Source: Sporosarcina trichiuri (GTDB lineage: Bacteria > Bacillota > Bacilli > Bacillales_A > Planococcaceae). Taken from it: 64,000 bases of DNA. Under the pieces are notes generated by a model. The model saw only the letters and a program-made list of their open reading frames with translations. It was not told the origin of the DNA and did not search any database. The stretch is from assembly GCF_030406775.1 (NCBI RefSeq), contig NZ_CP129119.1:1150001-1214000 (forward strand), read 5' to 3'. Below, piece by piece: positions 26,407 to 35,181 of the stretch. The translations under genes were made by a program, and so were the position numbers. Position 1 is the stretch's first letter. Every line of letters begins with the position of its first letter.

Positions 26407-27081
26407 TTACAATGGTCCGGAAATACCTTGTCTTCTGATCATGATAAAGTGCGCTGCAAGCAAACCGAGGAGTGCTGCAGGCAGGAAGAATACGTGGATC
26501 GCAAAGAAACGTGTCAGTGTCTGTGCACCGAGTATTGTCGCATCTCCGGCAAGGAGGATCTTGATCCACTCTCCTATGAACGGAACGGAACCAGCGATCT
26601 CGATTCCTACTTTCGTAGCGAACAGAGCTTTCATATCCCATGGCAGCAGATATCCTGTGAATCCGAGACCCAGGATGACGACAAACAGAAGTACGCCGAC
26701 CACCCAATTCAATTCACGAGGTTTTTTATAAGCGCCAGTAAAGAAGACACGTAGCGTGTGCAAGAACATCATGACAATAACGAGTGAAGCTCCCCAGTGG
26801 TGCATGCCGCGCACGATTTCCCCGTACGCCACCTCATTTTGGAGGTAGTAGACGGATTTCCAAGCATTTTCAATATCCGGTGTGTAATACATGGTCAAGA
26901 ACATACCGGACAGGATTTGGATTACTGTGACGAAGAAGGTCAATCCTCCGAAACAATAGATGAATGCAGAAAAATGATGTGCGGGGTTTACGTGTTCGGG
27001 TACTTCATGATCGGCGATATCGCGCCAAATCGGGGTGACATCGAGCCGTTCATCGACCCAATCATAAATTTTGTTCATCAA
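26407..27081 (-). CDS. qcrB: Menaquinol:cytochrome c reductase cytochrome b6 subunit
   Basis: A 224-aa four-helix cytochrome b. Haem ligand histidines occur in RGMHHWGASLVIVMMFLHTLRVF (two) and in the last helices RFFAIHVFFLPAALLGLLAAHFIM (two). The quinone-site stretch GFTGYLLPWDMKA is visible. The N-terminus NKIYDWVDERLDVTPIWRDIADHEVPEHVNPAHHF is nearly that of B. subtilis QcrB, and the TTG start at 27081 gives the same length. It holds the quinol-oxidising site with the Rieske protein. Confidence 0.96.
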   Translation of the reverse strand: MMNKIYDWVDERLDVTPIWRDIADHEVPEHVNPAHHFSAFIYCFGGLTFFVTVIQILSGMFLTMYYTPDIENAWKSVYYLQNEVAYGEIVRGMHHWGASLVIVMMFLHTLRVFFTGAYKKPRELNWVVGVLLFVVILGLGFTGYLLPWDMKALFATKVGIEIAGSVPFIGEWIKILLAGDATILGAQTLTRFFAIHVFFLPAALLGLLAAHFIMIRRQGISGPL

Positions 27082-27100
27082 TTTGAGTGTACCCCCTGAC

Positions 27101-27607
27101 TTATTTAACTAGTTGGTTCGGCATTGTTTTACCAATGTGGACGAATCCGTCAATAACTTCGACTTCATACTGATCCAGAGGACCGGTCGGCGGAGTGCCG
27201 GGAATGTTCTTACCGTTCTTTTCATAACGGCCGCCATGGCATGGACAGTAATATTGGTCCGGGTGTGCTTCATCCCCCGCCCAGTTCACTGTGCAGCCCA
27301 GGTGTTTACATACAGGGGACAGAGCGATGATCTTATCGCCATCTTTATAAACCCATGCTGTGTTCGAAACGTCTGATTTGTACCAAGCATCTTTCCGGTC
27401 CTTGATCGTGAAGTCGACACGCACCGGTGTCTCCGTCACTTCGTCGGCTTTCTGGTCGGTCGGCACGTAATCAGCACCTTCCGAAGATGCTAAAACAGGG
27501 TCGATCGCAAAGCGGATCATCGGCATCGCTGCGGCAGAAACCATGAATCCGCCGACACCCATTAATGTGTAGTTCAGGAATTGGCGTCTAGACACTTTGC
27601 TGCTCAT
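27101..27607 (-). CDS. qcrA: Menaquinol:cytochrome c reductase Rieske iron-sulfur subunit
   Basis: A 168-aa Rieske protein. A twin-arginine-like N-terminus (SRRQFLNYTLMGVGGFMVSAAAMP) acts as membrane anchor. The [2Fe-2S] ligands are in CKHLGC (C-x-H) and CPCHGG (C-x2-H), followed by the Pro loop GTPPTGPLD. ATG at 27607 with AGGAGGGAAATTG upstream. It is the first gene of qcrABC and has a good SigA promoter at 27682-27710 and ResD-like boxes beyond that. Confidence 0.96.
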   Translation of the reverse strand: MSSKVSRRQFLNYTLMGVGGFMVSAAAMPMIRFAIDPVLASSEGADYVPTDQKADEVTETPVRVDFTIKDRKDAWYKSDVSNTAWVYKDGDKIIALSPVCKHLGCTVNWAGDEAHPDQYYCPCHGGRYEKNGKNIPGTPPTGPLDQYEVEVIDGFVHIGKTMPNQLVK

Positions 27608-27681
27608 CAATTTCCCTCCTCTTACTCCAAAGTCAGTCCAGCGGACATACTTTTGCTAATTGTTATTACTAGGACATATCT

Positions 27682-27710
27682 ATAATATCCTACCGTCACA
27701 TGAAATTCAA
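27682..27710 (-). promoter_or_regulatory. SigA-type promoter of qcrABC
   Basis: On the minus strand TTGAAT (27710-27705), a 17-bp spacer and TATTAT (27687-27682). The start would be near 27675, giving a leader of about 68 nt before the qcrA ATG. Confidence 0.75.
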
Positions 27711-27734
27711 TGTTGCATTTGGACACAGTTTCTG

Positions 27735-27777
27735 TTTGTGAACAAATATTGACTTTTTCTCAATTACATTTCACAAA
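27735..27777. promoter_or_regulatory. Paired ResD-like boxes upstream of qcrA
   Basis: Two inverted copies of TTTGTGAA: plus strand 27735-27742 (then C) and minus strand 27777-27770 (then A). Each fits the reported B. subtilis ResD motif TTTGTGAAT at 8 of 9 positions. They lie about 60-100 bp upstream of the qcr start site, typical for an OmpR-family activator. An inner inverted repeat (AATTGA/TCAAT) lies between them. The resDE genes are in this window, and ResD activates qcrABC in B. subtilis; binding here is inferred. The wide gap argues against a single Rex-type palindrome. Confidence 0.5.
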
Positions 27778-27793
27778 TTCTTCAGGTCCCCCT

Positions 27794-28240
27794 TCAATCA
27801 GTCCATTCGGCGGTCAGCTGCGGAAGAAGCTGTTTCAGCTGGTCTTCCATGATCGTCTGCTTGAGCCGGTCATCCATATGTTCGATAGGGATCGCCGGCA
27901 GCCACAGAACTTTCCCTTTCATCTCCAGGCTTGTCCATGCTGCGTCCGTCGTCAGATAGAACACATAGCGGAACGGAGAGGACGCCAGATCGTTCGACAG
28001 CATGCTGCCGAATGACTGCATGTCCATGGACGGGGAATACGAGAAAGGAGGTGTCACCATGACCCTACCTTTGAACTGCTGTTCCATATAGGCGGACAGG
28101 TTCATGAGGAAATCACTGCCCGACGCACTGGCTTTCATGCGTCCTTCCGCCACTTCCATCTTGATGAGCGGGATGATCGCTGTGTCTATGTATTCTTTCT
28201 GCTGCAGGAAAACATTCATATCTTCTGCGTTCCAATTCAT
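27794..28240 (-). CDS. ypiF: YpiF, DUF2487 family protein
   Basis: A 148-aa soluble protein with the DUF2487 pattern: MNWNAEDMNVFLQQKEYIDTAIIPL at the start, central VMVTPPFSYS, and YVFYLTTDAAW. It matches B. subtilis YpiF, next to ypiB and upstream of qcrA. Function unknown; constant linkage to qcrABC suggests a link to respiration. AGAAAGGTG precedes the ATG. Downstream, 27611-27793 holds only the qcr promoter and the ResD-like boxes. Confidence 0.87.
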   Translation of the reverse strand: MNWNAEDMNVFLQQKEYIDTAIIPLIKMEVAEGRMKASASGSDFLMNLSAYMEQQFKGRVMVTPPFSYSPSMDMQSFGSMLSNDLASSPFRYVFYLTTDAAWTSLEMKGKVLWLPAIPIEHMDDRLKQTIMEDQLKQLLPQLTAEWTD

Positions 28241-28289
28241 GGTGCCACACCTTTCTAATAGAGAAGAGACTCCATCTGATCAGACGGAG

Positions 28290-28844
28290 TCAGTGCTCTT
28301 TCATGTCGTTCAATTCATTCAGCATGCCGGACAGCGCCAGGAACCGCTCCTCATCGTTTGCATCCAGGGCTGCATCGACCTGCTTCATCAGCGTTTCCTT
28401 GGAGGCGGTCACGGCACTTTCATGCAGCAGCTGCCGGGCAAGCTTCCGGTCGCGCTCGCTCACCTGCTGATCTTCAGGAAAGTATGGGTTCTCTTCCAGG
28501 ACGCTCGCATAATGAGGTGAACTGTTGCTTTTCTGGAAATTCAGCTGGATGAACATCTTTTCGTCAGGATGCAATCGCAGATCGTGGAACGATTTTTCCG
28601 CATCTGTCGTCATCAGGCTGCCTTTGTAGAAGCGGAAAGGCACGCCGTTCGATTCAATAGCCGAAATGACCATCGCACGCGGGCAAAAATGGGCATCCTC
28701 GGTGAAGTGAACATTCTCCAAAATCTTCTCATGGCTTAATAAGTAATTCAAGATCCATACGCATTCCCGGCGCTTCAGACGATAGCGCTTCAAAAACCAC
28801 CTGATGAAATCTTTTTTGGCAGCTACAGGAATCATGGCTTCCAT
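28290..28844 (-). CDS. ypiB: YpiB, UPF0302 family protein
   Basis: A 184-aa cytoplasmic protein of UPF0302: an N-terminal basic domain (KKDFIRWFLKRYRLKRRECVWILNYLL, ~9-35) and a C-terminal IDEAL-like helix rich in acidic residues (VDAALDANDEERFLALSGMLNEL, ~155-177). The ATG at 28844 has GAGGAGG 5 bp upstream and abuts the ypiA stop; an in-frame start ten codons earlier lies within ypiA. It matches B. subtilis YpiB. Molecular role unknown to me. A palindrome at 28266-28289 after the stop lacks a T-run and may be a weak terminator. Confidence 0.88.
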   Translation of the reverse strand: MEAMIPVAAKKDFIRWFLKRYRLKRRECVWILNYLLSHEKILENVHFTEDAHFCPRAMVISAIESNGVPFRFYKGSLMTTDAEKSFHDLRLHPDEKMFIQLNFQKSNSSPHYASVLEENPYFPEDQQVSERDRKLARQLLHESAVTASKETLMKQVDAALDANDEERFLALSGMLNELNDMKEH

Positions 28845-28845
28845 C

Positions 28846-30117
28846 TTATGCCTCCTCTTCTTCCTGATCCTCAAGAAAGGACGTCCACTCGGATTGACCC
28901 GGATCCAAAGCTGTCAGTTGTCTGACGATCCGGACCGCCTCTTCACGCCTGCCTTCTTCAAGCAGGAACGAAGCGAACCGCCCGAGGAATTCCGGGTCTT
29001 CCTTCATGCCAGTGTATGCCTGTGTGTAAGAAGCATATGCCTCTCCGAACCGCTCGGCATCCTCTTCGGCATACGCCTTGAATGCTGCCAGCAACGGAAT
29101 TTCAAGCTGCTCTTCAGGAGAAGCCTCCAGCAGATCGAGAAGTTCCCCGAAGGCGCCCTGCTGTTCATATAGCGACGCCAGGGAAATCCTGGCCTCTGTG
29201 TATTCAGGGTCGAGGGCCAGCGCTTCTGCAAAATGCGCTGCCGCTTCATCAGGCAGGCTGAGCTTCAGGGAAACCTTGCCGGCTGCCAGCTGCAGTTCTT
29301 TGTCATACTCGTCACGCCGTATCCCTTCGGTGAAGTATTCCAGCGCCCGGTCGTTCTCTTCCAGCATCAGGCTTGCCTGGCCGGCCAGCATATACGCAGA
29401 GAAGTAATCGGGATCCATTTCAAGCAATTCATCCAGATAGGTGAGCGCCTGCTGGGGAAGTCCGCTCTGGTAGTGGCTGTATGCTGCCCCGAACAGTGTA
29501 TCCGGCATGACATCACCTTTTTGGATCAGGGCTTCATAATGCGGCAGAGCTTCTTCATAGGCGGCTCCTGCACTGAAGGCTTCCGCAATCCGGGCCTCGA
29601 TCGCGAGCCCGGCCATCTCCTCCACCCCCCGTTCCTGAAGCAGGAGATACAGACGGGCGGCTTCCGCATATCTGCCGCTCCCGAGAAGCAGCTCGGCTTT
29701 GGCGAACAGGATGACAGGCTGCTCCGGAGCGAGTGATTCAGCTTCGGTGATCTTGGACAATGCGACCTCCGCCATCCCGATTGTCTGATAATAATCGGCA
29801 AGCAGGACGAGTGACTGCACATATTCCTCTTCATCCGGCCTGATATCCGAAAGCAGCAGAAGGGCTTCGTCTTCACGGCCGAGTGCCATGAAGGCTTCCG
29901 CGCGGTCGATTTTAAGCTGCCCGGCGTCCGGCATCTGGATTATCAGCGCCTCATACAAGCGGTCTGCCTGCGGAACGAGACCGACTTCCATCAGCAGGGA
30001 TGCACTGTCGTAGACCATCCCGAGATCCGGATCCGACTCCAGCTGCCCCACCAGTTCTTCGACAGCCTCAAGATCACCTGTCATGATGCTTCTTTCCAGT
30101 TGCTGTATCTGTTCCAT
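28846..30117 (-). CDS. ypiA: YpiA, tetratricopeptide-repeat protein
   Basis: A 423-aa soluble protein made almost wholly of TPR helices. Repeat units such as GMAEVALSKITEAESLAPEQPVI, GLPQQALTYLDELLEMDPDYFSAY and LPDEAAAHFAEALALDPEYTEA show the A-x3-L-x-P spacing. Very acidic, ending EEEEA. Same length and place as B. subtilis YpiA, between aroA and ypiB. TPRs scaffold protein complexes; the partner is unknown. Confidence 0.9.
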   Translation of the reverse strand: MEQIQQLERSIMTGDLEAVEELVGQLESDPDLGMVYDSASLLMEVGLVPQADRLYEALIIQMPDAGQLKIDRAEAFMALGREDEALLLLSDIRPDEEEYVQSLVLLADYYQTIGMAEVALSKITEAESLAPEQPVILFAKAELLLGSGRYAEAARLYLLLQERGVEEMAGLAIEARIAEAFSAGAAYEEALPHYEALIQKGDVMPDTLFGAAYSHYQSGLPQQALTYLDELLEMDPDYFSAYMLAGQASLMLEENDRALEYFTEGIRRDEYDKELQLAAGKVSLKLSLPDEAAAHFAEALALDPEYTEARISLASLYEQQGAFGELLDLLEASPEEQLEIPLLAAFKAYAEEDAERFGEAYASYTQAYTGMKEDPEFLGRFASFLLEEGRREEAVRIVRQLTALDPGQSEWTSFLEDQEEEEA

Positions 30118-30168
30118 AGTTTCACCTTCCCGCGCATGTTGTATACACGACGCTGATCGTCTTTTACG

Positions 30169-31464
30169 TTACATCAGAGACTGCAGATCATCAAAGAATC
30201 CCGGATAGGAGACATCGATGCAGCCGGCATCCTCTATTGAGACAGGCCCGTCCGCTGCAAGAGCGGCAATTGCAGCCATCATCCCGAGCCGGTGGTCTCC
30301 GTTCGATGACAGGACGGCACCTTTCAGCTTTGCCGGCCCTTTGATGATCATGCCGTCGGGCGTCGGCTCGATATCCGCACCAAGTTTCCGGAGTTCGGTA
30401 CAGACCGCTTCGATCCGGTCGGTCTCTTTGACACGGAGTTCTCCTGCATCCCTGATGACAGTCGTCCCTTCCGCTTGCGTCGCCAAGAGAGCAATGACAG
30501 GGAGTTCATCGATCAGCCGCGGAATGAGGTCCCCACCGATTTCCACAGCTTTCAGTCCGCCTGCACTCACAGTTATGTCGCCGTACGGCTCGCCTGCAGC
30601 ATCGGGATCCGGATTCTGCACAACATCCGCTCCCATGCCGATCAGCACATCGACGATGCCTGTACGGGTCGGATTGAGACCGACTCCCCTGAACGTAACC
30701 GAACTGCCCGGCACCATGGCGGCTGCACACATGAAGAAAGCGGCGGATGAAATATCACCCGGCACTTTAACCGAAGCCGCCGTAAGCCGCTGACCGCCCT
30801 CGATTGCCACGTTTCCATCCTCTGCAATGACTGCAGCGCCAAACTGCTCAAGCATCCGTTCCGTGTGATCGCGGGATACCGTTTTTTCCTTCACGGTGGT
30901 TGTGCCTGCCGCCGAGACGCCCGCGAGCAGGATAGCCGATTTCACTTGTGCACTTGCGACCGGCATCTCATACTGGATGCCCTGCAGCTGTCTTCCTTCC
31001 ACAGTCAGCGGAAGGGTGCCCCCGCCTCCTTCATAGTCGAAAGCGGCACCCATCGCAGCCAGCGGATCCGTCACCCGTCTCATCGGACGCTTGCACAAAT
31101 ACCGGTCACCCGTGACGGTCGCCGTGACCGATGAGCCTGCCAGAATTCCGAGCAGCAGTCTCGCTGTCGTGCCTGAATTGCCTGCATCCAGAGGGAGGGA
31201 AGATGATTTCCATCCCGCCATCCCCGGACTTTTCACCGTCACATCTGTCCCCTCCCGTTCGATCACTGCACCGAGCCGGGAGAATATGCTGATTGTCGAC
31301 AGGCAGTCTTCCCCTGCTAAAAACCCGCTGATCGTGGTCGTGCCTTCCGCCATCCCGCCGAGCATGACTGCACGATGGGAGATCGATTTGTCTCCCGGGA
31401 CACGCAGCTCCCCTTTCAGCGGGCCGCCGTGGAATGAGACTTCGTGTATATCCATTTTCTCCAT
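30169..31464 (-). CDS. aroA: 5-enolpyruvylshikimate-3-phosphate synthase
   Basis: A 431-aa shikimate-pathway enzyme (called aroE in older B. subtilis literature), the glyphosate target. Signatures: LRVPGDKSISHRAVMLGGMAEG (~20-40), LDAGNSGTTARLLLGILAG (~85-105, PEP-site motif) and RVKETDRIEAVCTELRKLGA. Two-domain inside-out barrel of usual length. The ATG at 31464 has GGGGGTG upstream; six earlier codons overlap the end of tyrA. A Gly at the NAGTA-equivalent position (DAGNSGT) suggests a class II-like enzyme. It is the last gene of the aroC-to-aroA run. Confidence 0.96.
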   Translation of the reverse strand: MEKMDIHEVSFHGGPLKGELRVPGDKSISHRAVMLGGMAEGTTTISGFLAGEDCLSTISIFSRLGAVIEREGTDVTVKSPGMAGWKSSSLPLDAGNSGTTARLLLGILAGSSVTATVTGDRYLCKRPMRRVTDPLAAMGAAFDYEGGGGTLPLTVEGRQLQGIQYEMPVASAQVKSAILLAGVSAAGTTTVKEKTVSRDHTERMLEQFGAAVIAEDGNVAIEGGQRLTAASVKVPGDISSAAFFMCAAAMVPGSSVTFRGVGLNPTRTGIVDVLIGMGADVVQNPDPDAAGEPYGDITVSAGGLKAVEIGGDLIPRLIDELPVIALLATQAEGTTVIRDAGELRVKETDRIEAVCTELRKLGADIEPTPDGMIIKGPAKLKGAVLSSNGDHRLGMMAAIAALAADGPVSIEDAGCIDVSYPGFFDDLQSLM

Positions 31465-31478
31465 TATAAGCACCCCCG

Positions 31479-32591
31479 TCAAAGTATTTGCATGGAATAA
31501 TCCGTTTCACTGCCAAGTGCGTCATAGGCCTGGTTCCGCTCTCTCGCAGAGCGGAAACTGATAACCAGGATCCCGTATACATCCGTACGCGTTTCAACGA
31601 TCCGGATGTTCGTCAGGCTGATTTCATGAGATGCCAGAATGTGAGTGATCTCCGAAATGACGCCCGGATGATCCGGTACGTCGATATGCAGATCGAATTG
31701 CATGTACAGCGCACCCTGTGCGGCATTTTCAGAGACTGCCGGCAGTTCGTCCCTGTACCGTTTCGCTTCCGTGAAATACGCTTCCACTTCTTGTGGGTCG
31801 CTGTGTGCAAGCATCCGTCCCACCTGCGCCATTTCGTCTGCCCAGCGATCCAGCTGCGCGGCTAATTCGGTCCTGTTCTGTAGTGTGATATCCCGCCACA
31901 TGACCGGATCTGCGGAAGCGATCCGGGTAAGATCCCGGAAACCGCCTGCGGCCAGGCGTCTGATGAACGGCCGGCTGTCTTCCTGATCCGCCAGCAGGTT
32001 GACGAGGGACGAAGCGATGATATGAGGGAAATGGCTGACAACCGCAGTCATCTTGTCATGTTCACCAGCATCCAGCACAGCCAGCTTTCCCATCGTCACA
32101 GCCAGAAGGTCCTGCAGCCGTTTCAAGTCTTCTTCAGCACATCCGGGAGGCGGCGTCAGGATGTAATAAGCGTTCTCGAACAGATGGCCGATGGCTGCTG
32201 AGATACCGCTCTTATGCGACCCTGCCATCGGATGCCCTCCGATGAAGGTGGTTCCGCTGGCCAGCAGGCCATCCGCAGCTTCCATGATCGGCAGCTTCGT
32301 GCTGCCTGTATCGGTCACGATGACCGTGTCCTTCAGTTCCCAGGAAGCCGCTTCCTGCAGCAATGCTGCAGCCGCAGAAACAGGTACGGCAAGAATTACG
32401 AAATCAGCGTCTTTTGCCGCCGCCCGGGCGGACGGAGCGACCGCATCGATGATCCCCCGGCGGTATGCCTCGTCCGCAGACTTATACGTGCGGTCGAAGC
32501 CCGTAATTGTGACGCCCTGACTGCGCTTCAGTGCCAATGCCAGTGACCCGCCGATCAGCCCGAGTCCTATGATCGATACATGTGTTGTCAT
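31479..32591 (-). CDS. tyrA: Prephenate dehydrogenase with ACT domain
   Basis: A 370-aa NAD-dependent enzyme converting prephenate to 4-hydroxyphenylpyruvate. N-terminal Rossmann motif VSIIGLGLIGGSLALALK; catalytic-region HPMAGSHKSGI and VVSHFPHIIASSLVN with conserved His. The C-terminal ~70 residues are an ACT domain (FDLHIDVPDHPGVISEITHIL), the usual site for tyrosine feedback. The ATG at 32591 (MTTHVSIIG) follows AGAGGGTAATAG. Closely spaced after hisC (4 bp). Confidence 0.96.
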   Translation of the reverse strand: MTTHVSIIGLGLIGGSLALALKRSQGVTITGFDRTYKSADEAYRRGIIDAVAPSARAAAKDADFVILAVPVSAAAALLQEAASWELKDTVIVTDTGSTKLPIMEAADGLLASGTTFIGGHPMAGSHKSGISAAIGHLFENAYYILTPPPGCAEEDLKRLQDLLAVTMGKLAVLDAGEHDKMTAVVSHFPHIIASSLVNLLADQEDSRPFIRRLAAGGFRDLTRIASADPVMWRDITLQNRTELAAQLDRWADEMAQVGRMLAHSDPQEVEAYFTEAKRYRDELPAVSENAAQGALYMQFDLHIDVPDHPGVISEITHILASHEISLTNIRIVETRTDVYGILVISFRSARERNQAYDALGSETDYSMQIL

Positions 32592-32595
32592 CCTA

Positions 32596-33687
32596 TTACC
32601 CTCTGTCTGTAAGTATTGCTGACAATGCGTTGAAAAAACCGTCATTCTGTTCTTCAGAACCGATTGTCACCCGGATGCGGTTCGGAGTCCCGAGGAGATT
32701 CCCGCTCCGTACGATGAACCCTTCCTTCAGCAGCAGCTCTGCCGCTTCGTCTGCATCCATCGGCACTTCCAGCAGGACGAAGTTCGCTTCCGACCGGTTG
32801 ACATGCAGACCATGCTCACGCGCAAACTGTTCAAAGCGTTTTTTCTGCTCGGCGTTTTCCGTACGGCAGCGGCTGATGAATTCCTGATCCTCGAGCGCTT
32901 GTTCCGCAGCAGCAAGTGCGAGCGAGCCCGTATTGAACGGATTCCGGACTTTGTTCAGCTCCGTAATGACAGCCGGCGAACCGATTGCGTATCCGATCCG
33001 GAACGAAGCCAGGCCGTATGCTTTGGAGAAGGTGCGGAGGATGACCAGATTCGGGAACTGCCCGAGCCATCGGACCGGGTCCTTATAGGTTTTGTCAGTT
33101 ATGTACTCGTAATAGGCTTCATCCAGCACGACCAAAATATCGGACGGCACTTGTTCCAGGAACTTGAAAAGCCGGTCGGACGGCAGCAGGTCACCGGTCG
33201 GATTGTTCGGTGAACAGATCCAGATCACGGACGTCGACGCGTCTGTCGCTTCCAGGAACTTATCGAGGTCATGCTGGCCATCGATAAGCGGGATTTCGCG
33301 CACGTCCGCCCCTTCTATGCGGGCATTGTGGGCATATTGGGGAAATGTCGGAGACGGCATGATCGTATTGCTCTGCGGCGTCAGCAGTGCCCTGGAGATG
33401 ATGGTGATCAAATCATCGGACCCGTTCCCGAGCAGGATCATGGACTCATCAGCACCGATAAGTTTAGATAGCTTGGTCTTCAATGCCGGCCTTCCCGTCT
33501 CCGGATAGATTTCATACTGGACGAGTGCCTGTTCCAGGAAGGTTCGGACTGAAGGCGCACAGCCGTAAGGATTTTCGTTGGACGCAAGTTTTTCGATCGT
33601 GCGGATGCCATATTCCTTCTGCACATCTTCGATCGATCGCCCGGGTTTGTATGGTTTCATAGCCGACAGGGCGGTTTTCCATTTCAT
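32596..33687 (-). CDS. hisC: Histidinol-phosphate/aromatic aminotransferase
   Basis: A 363-aa fold-type-I PLP enzyme. In B. subtilis the one HisC serves both histidine synthesis and the last transamination to tyrosine/phenylalanine. Motifs: LASNENPYGCAP, GNGSDDLI, ICSPNNPTGDLL, VVLDEAYYEY, and TFSKAYGLASFRIGYAIG with PLP Lys. The second ATG (33687) is preferred: GAGGTG is 7 bp upstream of it but abuts the first ATG. It lies 20 bp after aroH, where B. subtilis has the six trp genes. Confidence 0.95.
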   Translation of the reverse strand: MKWKTALSAMKPYKPGRSIEDVQKEYGIRTIEKLASNENPYGCAPSVRTFLEQALVQYEIYPETGRPALKTKLSKLIGADESMILLGNGSDDLITIISRALLTPQSNTIMPSPTFPQYAHNARIEGADVREIPLIDGQHDLDKFLEATDASTSVIWICSPNNPTGDLLPSDRLFKFLEQVPSDILVVLDEAYYEYITDKTYKDPVRWLGQFPNLVILRTFSKAYGLASFRIGYAIGSPAVITELNKVRNPFNTGSLALAAAEQALEDQEFISRCRTENAEQKKRFEQFAREHGLHVNRSEANFVLLEVPMDADEAAELLLKEGFIVRSGNLLGTPNRIRVTIGSEEQNDGFFNALSAILTDRG

Positions 33688-33707
33688 CTGCATTCACCTC
33701 GGTTTAG

Positions 33708-34076
33708 TTATTGCCCGGCAAGATCCGGTCTCAGCTTCACGGCATCATTCATGTAGACGTGCCGGATATCTTTCTGTCCGATGGATGTATTCGCGTGCAT
33801 GAGCACCCGGATACAGAGCGGCATGCCGCCCGCCACGTCCATCTCGTGCATGCACATGACCGGGACATACGTCCAGCCTTCAATTGTCCGGACCGCTTTC
33901 GCCGGAAATGCCGATGTCACATCCACTGTAGTGGAAATGAGGACGGATGCGATATCATCCGGGAGCAGATTGTTCTCCTGCGCCATCTGCTTCACAAGAC
34001 GAGCTGTTACCTCCAGCACCGCCTGCTCCTCATCGCACACGACTGTTGTCGCTCCCCTGATTCCTCTGACTGTCAT
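33708..34076 (-). CDS. aroH: Monofunctional chorismate mutase AroH
   Basis: A 122-aa trimeric AroH-type enzyme turning chorismate into prephenate. Active-site residues align with B. subtilis AroH: Arg7 in RGIRGATTV, the CMHEMD region (Cys75/Glu78 equivalents), CIRVLMH with Arg90 and HVYMN with Tyr108. The ATG overlaps the aroB stop (ATGA). It directs chorismate toward TyrA, encoded downstream. Confidence 0.95.
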   Translation of the reverse strand: MTVRGIRGATTVVCDEEQAVLEVTARLVKQMAQENNLLPDDIASVLISTTVDVTSAFPAKAVRTIEGWTYVPVMCMHEMDVAGGMPLCIRVLMHANTSIGQKDIRHVYMNDAVKLRPDLAGQ

Positions 34077-35179
34077 CTGCGCATCCCCTCTCCCACCCGT
34101 TTTTGGAGTTCGGCAAAAGCTGATTCAGCCGTCTCCTCCGGCACTTGTGTGATGAATGGCTGGCCCGGCTGCTCCAGCACCACGAAAACAAGGTTGCCGT
34201 ATTCCGCCTTTTTATCTTTTTTCATATATGTCAGGATCGGTTCGAATGGTATCTCCAGAATACGCTCCATCGGATATGCAGCATCCAGAGCGAAACGGAT
34301 GAACCGGTCTGTCAGCAGCCTGTCCGTTTTGCCGTATGTTTCACTGAGCAGCAGGCTGTATGCCATCCCGATCATGACACATTCACCGTGACTGAGGGTT
34401 CCGTACCCGAAATGAGCCTCCACGGCATGGCCGAGTGTGTGGCCGAAATTCAGGTGCTTCCGCCGGCCGCCTTCGAAGACATCCTGTTCCACGATTTCAG
34501 TCTTGACCCTGATTCCTTTCACCAGTTCTTCCTCAAGCTCGGAAGCGGGCAGTTTCGGGAATTGGCGGTTATTCAGCAATGACTCCGTCCAGCCGGCATC
34601 CGAGATGAATGCATGCTTCAGCAATTCCGCCATACCCGACCGGATTTCCCTGTCCGGCAGCGTGGTGAATAAGTCCGTTTCGAACAGGACAGCTGCGGGC
34701 TGATGGAATGCACCGACCATATTTTTGCCTTCGGGCATATTGATGGCCGTCTTGCCGCCTACCGCACTGTCATGAGCAAGTATGGTCGTCGGACATTGCA
34801 CAAATGGAATCCCTCTCATGAAGGTGGCTGCAACGAATCCGGTCAGATCACCGCAGGCTCCGCCGCCGAACGCAATAAGAAGGGAATTTCGGGTGAAATT
34901 GTTCTGCAGCAGGAACGACTGGCTCGCAAGGAAGCTGTCCGCTGATTTACAGGATTCACCGGACGGCAGCAGGCGCACCATGTAAGGGATCCCCGTGTCC
35001 TGCAGAGCTTCCTCAAGTATGTGCAAATGAAGTCCGGCAGCTGTTTCATCCGCAAATACCGCTACTTTGTCCTTGCCTGCAAACAGTTCCCGGCAGTCTC
35101 GCGGCAAAAGCCTGTAGACGTCCGTTCCGATCAGGACGTCATAGGGGGTGCCGCCTGCACGGACAGTGATCTGTTCCAT
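34073..35179 (-). CDS. aroB: 3-dehydroquinate synthase
   Basis: A 368-aa NAD- and Zn/Co-dependent enzyme, second step of the shikimate pathway. Family blocks: LPSGESCKSADSF, LIAFGGGACGDLTGFVAATFMRGIPFVQCPTTILAHDSAVGGKTAINMPEGKN given here in part as GGGACGDLTGF and DSAVGGKT, then GMAELLKHAF, and the zinc-binding LNFGHTLGHAVEAHFGY and HGECVMIGM. The ATG at 35179 has AAGGAG 8 bp upstream, better than the in-frame TTG at 35185. Confidence 0.95.
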   Translation of the reverse strand: MEQITVRAGGTPYDVLIGTDVYRLLPRDCRELFAGKDKVAVFADETAAGLHLHILEEALQDTGIPYMVRLLPSGESCKSADSFLASQSFLLQNNFTRNSLLIAFGGGACGDLTGFVAATFMRGIPFVQCPTTILAHDSAVGGKTAINMPEGKNMVGAFHQPAAVLFETDLFTTLPDREIRSGMAELLKHAFISDAGWTESLLNNRQFPKLPASELEEELVKGIRVKTEIVEQDVFEGGRRKHLNFGHTLGHAVEAHFGYGTLSHGECVMIGMAYSLLLSETYGKTDRLLTDRFIRFALDAAYPMERILEIPFEPILTYMKKDKKAEYGNLVFVVLEQPGQPFITQVPEETAESAFAELQKRVGEGMRR

Positions 35180-35181
35180 TG

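Noticed and set aside
27735..27777. Rex operator before qcrA
   Set aside because: The halves TTGTGAA and TTCACAA are those of Rex sites but are 27 bp apart instead of about 4; two ResD-type sites fit better.
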